DNA of 64,000 nucleotides. Source: Paramixta manurensis. GTDB lineage: Bacteria; Pseudomonadota; Gammaproteobacteria; Enterobacterales; Enterobacteriaceae. Positions 9,178-17,447 of the stretch are shown here, piece by piece. The DNA is taken from the NCBI RefSeq assembly GCF_013285385.1, contig NZ_CP054212.1:3968001-4032000 (forward strand), written 5' to 3'. A program made the position numbers and the translations under genes. The notes beneath the pieces were generated by a model. That model had not been told where the DNA came from and did no database searches. It worked only from the letters and a program-made list of their open reading frames with translations. The first letter of the stretch is position 1; the number at the start of each line of letters is the position of its first letter.

Positions 9178-9483
9178 ATGCTGACCGTGATTGCCGAAAT
9201 TTGTGTGAAACCGGGTCGTCGTGATGACGTGGTGGCGGCGATTGCCGAATTGACGCCACTGGTATTAAAAGAAGAGGGCTGCGGCTCTTACCAAACATTG
9301 GTTGATCATCAGGCACAGTTGCCGTGGAAGAAAAACTCGCCGGACTCCATTTTTATGCTGGAACATTGGGAGTCTCTGCGTTTACTTGAACAGCATTTAC
9401 AACAACCGCATATGGAAACGCACCGCGCCCGTATCAAAGATGATGTGGTTGATGTGAAGATTCAGGTATTAGAACCAGCCTAA
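9178..9483 (+). CDS. ygiN: Quinol monooxygenase YgiN
   Basis: 101-aa antibiotic-biosynthesis-monooxygenase (ABM) fold protein, a small dimeric ferredoxin-like barrel. The pattern is visible as the N-terminal strand MLTVIAEICVKPGRR, the YQTLVDH strand and FMLEHWES. In E. coli, YgiN oxidises menadiol back to menadione and forms a quinone redox cycle with MdaB. It is almost certainly cotranscribed with mdaB (33-bp gap, with AAAGGAAAC as ribosome site). Confidence 0.93.
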   Translation: MLTVIAEICVKPGRRDDVVAAIAELTPLVLKEEGCGSYQTLVDHQAQLPWKKNSPDSIFMLEHWESLRLLEQHLQQPHMETHRARIKDDVVDVKIQVLEPA

Positions 9484-9544
9484 GCGCCGGGTTTGTCGAG
9501 CGTCCGGGCGCGGGGTAATGCGGCCGGACTGCTAACAAAGTGAG

Positions 9545-10444
9545 TCAGAACAGTTGGTATTGCGTGATTTTGTCGCGTAAAAAATCAAGAAAACAGGTAA
9601 TACGTACCGATAGCGTACTGTTGCGATAATAGACTGCATTGACCGGATGGCGCATTTCCCGCGTTTCCGCTGGCAATACTTCTACCAACCGTCCGCTCTC
9701 ACGGTCTTTGCGGCTGACAAAGTCTGAGATGCGCGCAATCCCCTGCCCGGCTACCGCCAATTGACGAATAGTTTCACCGCTGGAGGCCGCAAGATCGGGC
9801 TTCACCTGCAAAAACTCCCCTTCACTTTGCCAGACCGGCCAGATGTTATGCCGTTCCAGTTGCGTAAAACCAATCAATCGATGATCGGCCAAATCAGCCA
9901 CGCTTTGCGGCTGCCCGCGCTGCGCCAAATAGTCCGGGCTGGCTAACAAACGCAGTTTACTACTGCCTAAAGCCCGCGCGTGAATGGTTGAATCACGCAG
10001 TTCACCGATCCGAATCGCGATGTCGGTTTGCTGTTCCAGCAAATCGATCACTACATCATCGGTATTCAGTTCTAACTGAATTAAGGGGAAGCGCTGGCTA
10101 AATTCGCCCACCAGCGGCACGATCACATGCAGCATAAAGGGCGTGGCGGCATTAATGCGTAACCGCCCGGACGGGAGCTCGCGGCGGCGGGCAATTTGCT
10201 CTTCAGCATTCTCCACCGAGGCCAAAATATCGCGCGCATGTTCGAGGAAGATTTGCCCCTCCTCGGTTAATGCCAGGCGTCGCGTAGTGCGGTGCAAGAG
10301 GGTGGTTTGCAGCTTGCTCTCTAACCGACTCAGGGCGCGACTAATCCCTGAACTGGTTTGATTCAGTTGCTCTGCCGCGGCGGTAATCGAACCGGTATCG
10401 ACCACCACCACCCAGGCACGTAGTTCTTCCAGCGTAATTTTCAC
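9545..10444 (-). CDS. LysR-family regulator beside mdaB-ygiN
   Basis: 299-aa LysR-type regulator. The N-terminal winged HTH (about residues 1-60) contains GSITAAAEQLNQTSSGISRALSRLE, and the rest is the periplasmic-binding-like effector domain of the CrgA/AaeR group. It is convergent with ygiN and tandem with parE, a place where E. coli has no gene. Its target cannot be read from the sequence; mdaB-ygiN is the nearest plausible target, by analogy with LysR regulators of quinone reductases, but it is not divergent from them. Confidence 0.85.
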   Translation of the reverse strand: MKITLEELRAWVVVVDTGSITAAAEQLNQTSSGISRALSRLESKLQTTLLHRTTRRLALTEEGQIFLEHARDILASVENAEEQIARRRELPSGRLRINAATPFMLHVIVPLVGEFSQRFPLIQLELNTDDVVIDLLEQQTDIAIRIGELRDSTIHARALGSSKLRLLASPDYLAQRGQPQSVADLADHRLIGFTQLERHNIWPVWQSEGEFLQVKPDLAASSGETIRQLAVAGQGIARISDFVSRKDRESGRLVEVLPAETREMRHPVNAVYYRNSTLSVRITCFLDFLRDKITQYQLF

Positions 10445-10474
10445 CGTGATACCGCCATTGGTATGCCGGGCAAC

Positions 10475-12370
10475 TTACACCTCGATCTCGGCAGTATCAC
10501 CCTTCTCTTGCAGCCAGTTACGGCGGTCTTCCGAGCGTTTTTTGGCCAGCAGCATATCCATCATCGCTAAGGTTTGCTCGATATCCTGTTCATCAACGGT
10601 TAACTGCACCAAACGACGCGTATTGGGATCGAGCGTGGTTTCACGCAATTGTAGCGGATTCATCTCACCCAAGCCTTTAAAGCGCTGAACGTTAGGTTTA
10701 CCCCGCTTCCGCTTCAGTTGTTCCAGCACGCCCTCTTTCTCTTCTTCATCCAGCGCGTAATACACCTCTTTGCCTAGATCGATACGGTACAACGGCGGCA
10801 TGGCGACATACACATGGCCGCCTTTGACCAGCGAACGGAAATGGCGCACAAACAGAGCGCACAGCAGCGTGGCGATATGCAACCCATCGGAGTCCGCATC
10901 GGCGAGGATACAAATCTTGCCATAACGGAGCTGTGACAGGTCTTCGCTATCGGGATCGATACCGATAGCCACGGAAATGTCATGAACTTCCTGCGAAGCC
11001 AACACCTCATCGGAAGACACTTCCCAGGTATTCAGGATCTTACCTTTGAGCGGCATAATCGCCTGGTACTCACGGTCACGCGCCTGTTTAGCCGAACCGC
11101 CTGCGGAATCCCCTTCCACAAGAAATAGCTCGGTTTTATTTAAATCCTGCGCAGTACAGTCAGCTAATTTACCCGGCAACGCTGGCCCGCTGGTCAGCTT
11201 TTTGCGCACCACTTTTTTCGCGGCGCGCATACGGCGCTGTGCGCTGGAAATGGCCAATTCGGCGAGCTGCTCCGCCGCCTGCACATTCTGATTCAGCCAC
11301 AGGCTAAAGGCATCTTTCACCACGCCAGAGACGAAAGCCGCGCACTGACGCGAGGAGAGACGCTCTTTGGTCTGCCCGGCAAATTGTGGGTCCTGCATTT
11401 TTACCGACAGAACGTAAGCACAGCGATCCCAAATATCTTCTGCGGAGAGTTTCACGCCGCGCGGCAGAATATTGCGGTATTCACAAAATTCGCGCATCGC
11501 ATCCAACAGCCCCTGCCGCAGGCCATTAACATGCGTACCGCCCTGCATGGTAGGAATCAAGTTAACGTAGCTTTCCGTTAACAACTCACCACCTTCCGGC
11601 AGCCAGAGCAGCGCCCAATCCACGGCTTCAACATCTCCGGCAAAGGCGCCGACAAAAGGTATTTCCGGCAGGGTAATCAACCCATTGACCGCTTCGCTCA
11701 GGTAATCCGTCAGGCCATCTTCATAGCACCAGCGCTGCTCGGTGTTATTTACCTGGTCTTTAAACAGGATTTCAACGCCGGGGCACAGTACCGCCTTGGC
11801 TTTTAGCAGATGGGTTAACCGTGAAACGGAAAAGCGCGGGCTATCAAAAAAGGAGGCATCAGGCCAAAAGTGTACGCGCGTGCCGGTATTGCGTTTCCCC
11901 ACCGTGCCGCTTACGGTGAGATCCTGCACTTTATCGCCATTTTCAAAGGCCATATCGTACACTTCGCCGTTACGGCGCACCGTCACTTCAACCCGTTTCG
12001 ACAACGCGTTGACGACCGAAATGCCCACGCCGTGCAAGCCGCCGGAGAACTGATAGTTTTTATTGGAGAATTTACCGCCGGCATGCAACCGACATAGAAT
12101 TAACTCAACCGCCGGGACACCCTCTTCCGGATGAATATCCACCGGCATCCCGCGACCGTCATCGATCACTTCCAGAGATTGATCGGCATGCAGGACAACC
12201 TCCACGCGCTTAGCATGGCCCGCCAATGCTTCATCAATACTGTTATCGATTACTTCTTGCCCTAAGTGATTCGGGCGCGAGGTGTCGGTATACATTCCCG
12301 GACGACGACGAACGGGTTCGAGGCCGCTGAGTACCTCAATGGCATCAGCGTTATAGCTGGATTGAGTCAT
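10475..12370 (-). CDS. parE: DNA topoisomerase IV subunit B
   Basis: 631-aa ATPase subunit of topoisomerase IV. The GHKL ATP-binding motifs are VIDNSIDEAL and GLHGVGISVVNALS in the first 130 residues. The TOPRIM metal site is visible as LVEGDSAGG (about residue 415) and ILADADSDG. The C-terminal QRFKGLGEMN is the conserved end motif. ParE and ParC form the heterotetramer that decatenates replicated DNA. It is followed on the same strand by the LysR gene and preceded by yqiA, matching the E. coli yqiA-parE order. Confidence 0.97.
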   Translation of the reverse strand: MTQSSYNADAIEVLSGLEPVRRRPGMYTDTSRPNHLGQEVIDNSIDEALAGHAKRVEVVLHADQSLEVIDDGRGMPVDIHPEEGVPAVELILCRLHAGGKFSNKNYQFSGGLHGVGISVVNALSKRVEVTVRRNGEVYDMAFENGDKVQDLTVSGTVGKRNTGTRVHFWPDASFFDSPRFSVSRLTHLLKAKAVLCPGVEILFKDQVNNTEQRWCYEDGLTDYLSEAVNGLITLPEIPFVGAFAGDVEAVDWALLWLPEGGELLTESYVNLIPTMQGGTHVNGLRQGLLDAMREFCEYRNILPRGVKLSAEDIWDRCAYVLSVKMQDPQFAGQTKERLSSRQCAAFVSGVVKDAFSLWLNQNVQAAEQLAELAISSAQRRMRAAKKVVRKKLTSGPALPGKLADCTAQDLNKTELFLVEGDSAGGSAKQARDREYQAIMPLKGKILNTWEVSSDEVLASQEVHDISVAIGIDPDSEDLSQLRYGKICILADADSDGLHIATLLCALFVRHFRSLVKGGHVYVAMPPLYRIDLGKEVYYALDEEEKEGVLEQLKRKRGKPNVQRFKGLGEMNPLQLRETTLDPNTRRLVQLTVDEQDIEQTLAMMDMLLAKKRSEDRRNWLQEKGDTAEIEV

Positions 12371-12409
12371 CGTATAAATCTGATTGGTGGTAAAAAAGGT
12401 TAAGCTTTT

Positions 12410-12991
12410 TCAGGCGTGATTCAGACCAATAAAGTCAAGAATCTGCGGGAAAAAGCGTTCGAATCCGACAAAGGCATGGTTACCGCCCTCTTCCACCGCC
12501 TGACGGCAGGCATTGTAATAATCCAGCGCCTGGCGGTAATCGAGCACTTCATCACCCGTTTGCTGTAGCAACCAAACTAAATCCGGCGACTCCAGTGGGT
12601 CAATCTGCATGACTTTCAGATCGTAAATGTGGCGTGACTCTAACACATATTGCTGCCCGGTGTACGGGTTCTCGTTTTCGCCGAGAAAGCCCATTAACAG
12701 TTCGAAAGGACGCACCGCCGGGTTGATGACCACCGCAGGTAGCGTAAAGCATTGTGAAAGCCAGGTTGCATAATACCCGCCCAGTGACGAACCGACTAAC
12801 CCCAGCGGCTCTCCGGCCCGCTCCATCACCATATTCTCCAATAGCGCCGCCGCCTCGGCAGGATAGGCCGGCAGTTGCGGCACCAGCATTTCAATTGTCG
12901 GGTGATGTTCCGACAACCATTGGTGTAATTGGGTCGCTTTGGCCGAGCGAGGAGAGCTGTTAAAGCCATGCAAATAGAGCAAGGTCGCCAT
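12410..12991 (-). CDS. yqiA: Alpha/beta-hydrolase esterase YqiA
   Basis: 193-aa small esterase. The nucleophile elbow GSSLGGYYATW, the acidic region QTGDEVLDYR and the catalytic His in GGNHAF are all visible. E. coli YqiA hydrolyses short acyl esters such as palmitoyl-CoA or p-nitrophenyl substrates in vitro; its physiological role is unclear. The ATG at 12991 gives the E. coli length; an in-frame TTG one codon upstream is less likely. It begins 3 bp after the cpdA stop, so it is translationally linked to cpdA. Confidence 0.93.
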   Translation of the reverse strand: MATLLYLHGFNSSPRSAKATQLHQWLSEHHPTIEMLVPQLPAYPAEAAALLENMVMERAGEPLGLVGSSLGGYYATWLSQCFTLPAVVINPAVRPFELLMGFLGENENPYTGQQYVLESRHIYDLKVMQIDPLESPDLVWLLQQTGDEVLDYRQALDYYNACRQAVEEGGNHAFVGFERFFPQILDFIGLNHA

Positions 12992-12994
12992 CAA

Positions 12995-13822
12995 TCAATA
13001 ACCTTCTGAATCCAAATCCGGGCTGAATGCCGCGGTTTTCAGACGGCATACCGTGGTTTCGACCCGGCCATCGTCAAACAGATCAAACCAGCGCCAGCCT
13101 GGCGGCACTGAGTCAATGGTGAAGTTGGTGCAGTGTGGTTTGAACTGAACGCAGGTGGATGGCGTTGCCAGTAAGCGGCGACCATTCCAGTCAAGATCAA
13201 GCTCTTGATGTATATGCCCGCAAATTAACGTTTTCGCCAAGGGGTAATGTTGCAGGATGGCGTCCAGCGCGTGCGGATTACGCAAGCTGTGTTGATCCAG
13301 CCAACTGCAGCCGGAAGCCAGTGGATGATGGTGCAGTAACACCAGCGTATGTCGTTCTGGCTCGGCGGCCAGCACGCTCTCCAGCCACTCCAGTTGATAA
13401 TCGCTCAACATCCCATGCGGCACGCCAAAGACCTGGCTATCAAGTAATACCAGTTGCCAATGTTCACCAAGGAACACGCATTTCTGGTCGGCAATGCTGG
13501 TGTTGCCTAGCGTCTCAAACATCGCTGGCTGAAAATCATGATTACCCGGTAACCAAACGCATGGCGCAGGAAGGCGCGCAATGCCCTCAGCGAAATGCTG
13601 ATAGGCTTCAACGCTGTGATCTTGCGCCAGATCGCCTGTCGCGATAATCAGATCATAGTCTTGCCGTTCGGTCTCAATCGCACTCAATACCGCCTGATAA
13701 CTGGCCCAGGTATTCACGCCCAGCAGCGTTTCATTTTTACCGGCGAAAAGGTGGGTATCCGTGATTTGTAAAATCCTGAAGTGGGTCCCACTCGCCACAG
13801 GAAGTTTTAACAGGCTATCCAA
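12995..13822 (-). CDS. cpdA: 3',5'-cyclic-AMP phosphodiesterase
   Basis: 275-aa metallophosphoesterase that hydrolyses cAMP to AMP and so lowers CRP signalling. The class III phosphodiesterase motifs are in order: ITDTHLF, GDLAQD, WLPGNHDF, LLHHHP and CGHIHQE, supplying the binuclear metal ligands. It belongs to the nudF-yqiB-cpdA-yqiA-parE run conserved in E. coli. The start MDSLLKLPVASGTHFRILQ agrees with E. coli CpdA. Confidence 0.95.
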   Translation of the reverse strand: MDSLLKLPVASGTHFRILQITDTHLFAGKNETLLGVNTWASYQAVLSAIETERQDYDLIIATGDLAQDHSVEAYQHFAEGIARLPAPCVWLPGNHDFQPAMFETLGNTSIADQKCVFLGEHWQLVLLDSQVFGVPHGMLSDYQLEWLESVLAAEPERHTLVLLHHHPLASGCSWLDQHSLRNPHALDAILQHYPLAKTLICGHIHQELDLDWNGRRLLATPSTCVQFKPHCTNFTIDSVPPGWRWFDLFDDGRVETTVCRLKTAAFSPDLDSEGY

Positions 13823-13869
13823 AGAGTTTCCTTAATCTCCACGCCATTTCAGGGACAGATCTCGCGCTG

Positions 13870-14295
13870 TTAGCCGACCGGGACGGCCATCGCACCATAC
13901 GCTAAACAGTAGCGCAACCAGTCTGCAAGGAACTGGTTAATCTGATGCTTTTCATCACGCTGATGCAATCTTTTGTTGGGATAATCATAGCGCGCTTTGA
14001 AGCGATAGATCTGCTGTGTTGAACACACTTCGGCAACCATCGCATCGTGATAGAGCCTGACCGACATTGACGGCAGACTCCAGTAGCTCACCGCAGGCGC
14101 AGTTTGCCGGATTTCGACCAACGTGGTGTAACGCGTCGACTCTTCGATAGTAATGCGATAGCAAGCGCCGTTAACCTGATAACTCACCGTCGCGCCTGCG
14201 GTATCATCACGCGGCAGCAAACGACGCAACTGTGCGAAATTCGTTTCGCACAGACGCATCATTTCGGGAAAATCAGGGACATAGCGCTTTATCAT
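13870..14295 (-). CDS. yqiB: DUF1249 protein YqiB
   Basis: 141-aa conserved protein of unknown biochemical function (DUF1249). It aligns with E. coli YqiB from MIKRYVPDFPEMMRLCE through RFKARYDYPNKRLHQRDEK to LADWLRYCLA. The ATG overlaps the nudF stop in an ATGA junction, indicating translational coupling; this start is preferred over the GTG four codons upstream. No signal peptide or membrane segment. In E. coli, yqiB has been linked genetically to cell-shape and envelope phenotypes, but no activity can be assigned from sequence. Confidence 0.9.
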   Translation of the reverse strand: MIKRYVPDFPEMMRLCETNFAQLRRLLPRDDTAGATVSYQVNGACYRITIEESTRYTTLVEIRQTAPAVSYWSLPSMSVRLYHDAMVAEVCSTQQIYRFKARYDYPNKRLHQRDEKHQINQFLADWLRYCLAYGAMAVPVG

Positions 14296-14927
14296 TTCGG
14301 ATTCCACTCTTCTCGTAAGGCTTCATGGTGCAGTGCCAGCCATTGCAAAGCAATGACAGACGCGGCGTTATCAATTTTCCCCTCTTCCACCCACTGGTAG
14401 GCCTGTTGGCGGCTAACCACATGGACAAGAATATCCTCATTCTCTTCCTCCAGACCGTGGCATCCCTGTGCCACGCTGGCATCCACTTCACCAACGAATA
14501 CCGATAGCCGTTCGCTAGTACCGCCCGGACTCGCCAGGTAGTTAATCATCGGTTTGATGCGCCCAACCTCCAGGCCTGTCTCTTCCTGCGCTTCACGCCG
14601 CGCCACCTGCTCAGGGCTTTCGCCTGGTTCAATGATACCGGCAACCATTTCCAGCAACCAAGGGGTAGCGCTGGTTTCAATCGCCGGTAGACGAATCTGC
14701 TCAATCAGCACCACTTCGTCTCGCTGCGGATCATAGGGTAACAAGACTGCGGCGTGGCCACGCTCAAAAATTTCGCGTACCACCTCTTTGCTCATCTGGC
14801 CGTTAAACAAGCGATGACGAAAACGATAGCGGACCAGGGAAAAAAAACCCTCATACAGCGGCTCTCGTGCAATAATTTCTACATCGTTTTTTGTGAAAGT
14901 CACCGGGTATTTTTTTTCAGCGCCCAT
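14292..14927 (-). CDS. nudF: ADP-ribose pyrophosphatase
   Basis: 211-aa Nudix hydrolase that cleaves ADP-ribose to AMP and ribose 5-phosphate. The Nudix box is complete: GIIEPGESPEQVARR followed by EAQEETGL, fitting Gx5Ex7REUxEExGU. It heads the nudF-yqiB-cpdA-yqiA-parE run on the minus strand and is divergent from tolC, so their promoters share about 210 bp. In that space the tolC marbox could also influence nudF. Confidence 0.95.
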   Translation of the reverse strand: MGAEKKYPVTFTKNDVEIIAREPLYEGFFSLVRYRFRHRLFNGQMSKEVVREIFERGHAAVLLPYDPQRDEVVLIEQIRLPAIETSATPWLLEMVAGIIEPGESPEQVARREAQEETGLEVGRIKPMINYLASPGGTSERLSVFVGEVDASVAQGCHGLEEENEDILVHVVSRQQAYQWVEEGKIDNAASVIALQWLALHHEALREEWNPK

Positions 14928-15026
14928 TGTTGAGCCTCCTGTGAGATGGGGGACGAAACCGGGAAATTCAAACTGAATGCCCTGGAAGTGTGGTTCTTTC
15001 TGAATTATTTACGTAAATTACGGGAG

Positions 15027-15072
15027 ATGGCACGTTCAGCCAACTTCCTCTCACGGCAGACTCTGCTAGAAT
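15027..15072 (+). promoter_or_regulatory. tolC promoter with mar/sox/rob box
   Basis: Bases 15027-15045 (ATGGCACGTTCAGCCAACT) match the marbox consensus AYnGCACnnWnnRYYAAAY at all but one defined position. A TAGAAT -10 lies at 15067-15072, placing the box over or next to the -35 region as at E. coli tolC. MarA, SoxS and Rob activation of tolC is established in E. coli; use here is inferred. Confidence 0.72.
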
Positions 15073-15138
15073 CGGCGATTATTTTTTGGCTTATGTCAGC
15101 GCTACCATAGCAATATTGCTGCACTACAAGGAATGCAA

Positions 15139-16635
15139 ATGAAGAAACTGCTCCCATTACTTATCGGCCTGAGCCTGGGCGGCTTCAGCGTAGCAAGTCA
15201 GGCGGAGAACCTGCTGCAGATTTATCAGCAGGCGCGATTGACGAACCCAGATTTACGCAGCTCCGCGGCCGATCGTGACGCGGCATTCGAAAAGATTAAC
15301 GAAGCGCGTAGCCCGTTACTACCGCAATTAGGCTTAGGTGCGGATTATACCTACAGCAACGGTTTCCGTGACAATAGTGGTTTGCACTCCAATACGACCA
15401 GTGGCTCACTGCAATTAACGCAGACCCTTTTCGATATGTCAAAGTGGCGCGCATTAACCCTGCAAGAAAAAACTGCGGGTATTCAAGATGTTACTTACCA
15501 AACCGCGCAACAAAATTTAATGTTGAACACCGCAACAGCCTATTTTAACGTGCTGCGTGCGATTGATTCGCTTTCATTTACTGAAGCCCAGAAACAATCT
15601 ATCTACCGCCAGTTAGATCAAACCACCCAACGTTTTAACGTCGGTCTGGTCGCGATTACTGACGTACAAAACGCCCGGGCGCAATATGACAGCGTGCTGG
15701 CGAATGAAGTGACCGCGCGCAATAATCTTGATAACGCGGTTGAAACCCTGCGTCAGGTAACCGGTAACTACTATCCGACGCTGGCTTCACTGAATATCGA
15801 TCGTTTCCAGACGGATAAGCCCGACGCGGTGAGCGCGCTGCTGAAAGAGGCGGAAAGCCGCAACCTGAACCTGTTGTCAGCGCGTTTGTCGCAAGATTTG
15901 GCTCGTGAACAAATCCGTTTAGCGGAAACTGGCCACCTGCCAACGCTGGATTTAACCGCCTCTACCGGTCTGTCTAATAACAAATATGGCGGTAGCCGCG
16001 CGAATCAGAGTACCTCAAGTAGCGACAATATCAGCGGTAACAACCAGGTGGGCCTGAGTTTCACGCTGCCGTTGTATAGCGGCGGTTCGGTGACTTCACA
16101 GGTTAAACAAGCGCAGTATGCATTTGTTTCCGCCAGTGAGCAGCTGGAAAGCGCGCACCGTAGCGCGGTTCAAACCGTTCGCTCATCCTTCAACAACATC
16201 AATGCGTCAATCAGCAGCATCAACGCCTTTAAACAGGCCGTAGTGTCGGCGCAAAGCTCTTTGGATGCGTCTGAAGCGGGCTATCAGGTTGGTACGCGTA
16301 CCATTGTTGACGTGTTGGATGCGACCTCTACGCTGTATAGCGCTAAGCAACAGCTTTCCGATGCGCGTTACGACTACATGATTAACCAACTGAACATTAA
16401 ATCTGCGCTCGGCACGCTGAACGAGCAGGATTTGATGGCGCTAAATGGTCGTCTGGGCAAAGAGATTCCAACCTCACCGGAAACGGTCGCGCCGGAAAAT
16501 CCACAGCAAGATGCTTCTGCCGATAACGGTGCTCAAACCAATGCGTCGTCTGCGCCGCGAGCTTCCGCGCAGGCAACACCTGCGGCGGCATCACGTCCGG
16601 CAGCACGTTCCACCGGCAACCCGTTCCGTCACTAA
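15139..16635 (+). CDS. tolC: Outer membrane efflux channel TolC
   Basis: 498-aa outer membrane trimeric exit duct for AcrAB and other tripartite pumps and for type I secretion. It has a signal peptide with cleavage after SQA (residue 22), then two outer-membrane-efflux repeats, each rich in long coiled coil (DVTYQTAQQNLMLNTATAYF; VGLVAITDVQNARAQYD; AVVSAQSSLDASEAGYQVG). The second ATG is preferred: AAGGA touches the first ATG but lies 6 bases from the second, which gives the E. coli start MKKLLP. The C-terminal tail is Ala/Pro/Thr-rich and variable, ending NPFRH. It leads tolC-ygiB-ygiC. Confidence 0.97.
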   Translation: MKKLLPLLIGLSLGGFSVASQAENLLQIYQQARLTNPDLRSSAADRDAAFEKINEARSPLLPQLGLGADYTYSNGFRDNSGLHSNTTSGSLQLTQTLFDMSKWRALTLQEKTAGIQDVTYQTAQQNLMLNTATAYFNVLRAIDSLSFTEAQKQSIYRQLDQTTQRFNVGLVAITDVQNARAQYDSVLANEVTARNNLDNAVETLRQVTGNYYPTLASLNIDRFQTDKPDAVSALLKEAESRNLNLLSARLSQDLAREQIRLAETGHLPTLDLTASTGLSNNKYGGSRANQSTSSSDNISGNNQVGLSFTLPLYSGGSVTSQVKQAQYAFVSASEQLESAHRSAVQTVRSSFNNINASISSINAFKQAVVSAQSSLDASEAGYQVGTRTIVDVLDATSTLYSAKQQLSDARYDYMINQLNIKSALGTLNEQDLMALNGRLGKEIPTSPETVAPENPQQDASADNGAQTNASSAPRASAQATPAAASRPAARSTGNPFRH

Positions 16636-16642
16636 GTTTACC

Positions 16643-16665
16643 GGGGCAGCATTCGCTGCCCCTTT
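16643..16665 (+). terminator. Hairpin after tolC
   Basis: GGGGCAGC-ATTC-GCTGCCCC (8-bp perfect stem) followed by TTT. Probable intrinsic terminator or partial terminator between tolC and ygiB. Confidence 0.7.
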
Positions 16666-16779
16666 CACAATCAAACGTATAGCTACGTAAAGATCCCTGT
16701 CGCCGCTCCCCGCATCGCTTCAATTTTCACCATCGATCCCCTATCCTATGCACTACCTTTGGGCACAGGACAGAATGTG

Positions 16780-17439
16780 ATGAAACGGACTAAAAATATT
16801 AATCATGCTTCCTTTCGTAAAAGCTGGCGTGCGCGCCATTTAACCCCGGTCGCACTGGCCGTCACCACCGTTTTCCTGTTAGCAGGTTGCGAACAATCAG
16901 ATGAAACGGTTTCTCTGTATCAAAACGCCGATGACTGTACGAAAGCCAATCCGGGCCAAAGCGCCCAATGTACCACTGCTTACAACAATGCGCTGACAGA
17001 GGCCGGGAAAACCGCGCCTAAATACGCCACGCGCGAAGATTGTGTGGCGGAGTTCGGTGAAAACCAGTGCCAACAGGCTCCGGCACAGGCAGGCGTAGGC
17101 AATGCGCAGGCGCAACAAAGCGGCAGCTTCTGGATGCCATTAATGGCCGGTTATATGATGGGCCGTATGATGAGCGGCGGTGCCGGCTTCGCCTCGCAAC
17201 CGCTGTTTACCTCGCGCAATCCGGCCAGCCCGGCGAATGGTAAATTTGTCGATGCCAGCGGTCGTAGCTACGGTAACGCTACCTCCGGCCGTTCGGTAAA
17301 CGTACCGAAAACCGCGCTGGCGCCAAAACCCGCCACCACCAGTACGGTGACACGCGGTGGCTTTGGTGAAACGGTGGTGAAGCAAACCTCCATGCAACGT
17401 AGTAGCGCGATGGGCTCCAGTCGCTCAATGGGAGGCTAA
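16780..17439 (+). CDS. ygiB: DUF1190 lipoprotein YgiB
   Basis: 219-aa predicted outer-membrane-directed lipoprotein. A basic N-region and hydrophobic core lead to the lipobox LLAGC, with Cys37 as the lipid site. The conserved DUF1190 core follows (YATREDCVAEFGENQCQQAP), then a Gly/Met-rich segment (AGYMMGRMMSGGAG) and a Ser/Arg/Gly tail. Function is unknown; the gene pairs with ygiC downstream and with tolC upstream in many enterobacteria. The start at MKRTKNINHASF matches E. coli, seven codons inside the longest open frame. Confidence 0.9.
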   Translation: MKRTKNINHASFRKSWRARHLTPVALAVTTVFLLAGCEQSDETVSLYQNADDCTKANPGQSAQCTTAYNNALTEAGKTAPKYATREDCVAEFGENQCQQAPAQAGVGNAQAQQSGSFWMPLMAGYMMGRMMSGGAGFASQPLFTSRNPASPANGKFVDASGRSYGNATSGRSVNVPKTALAPKPATTSTVTRGGFGETVVKQTSMQRSSAMGSSRSMGG

Positions 17440-17447
17440 TCTCCGCC

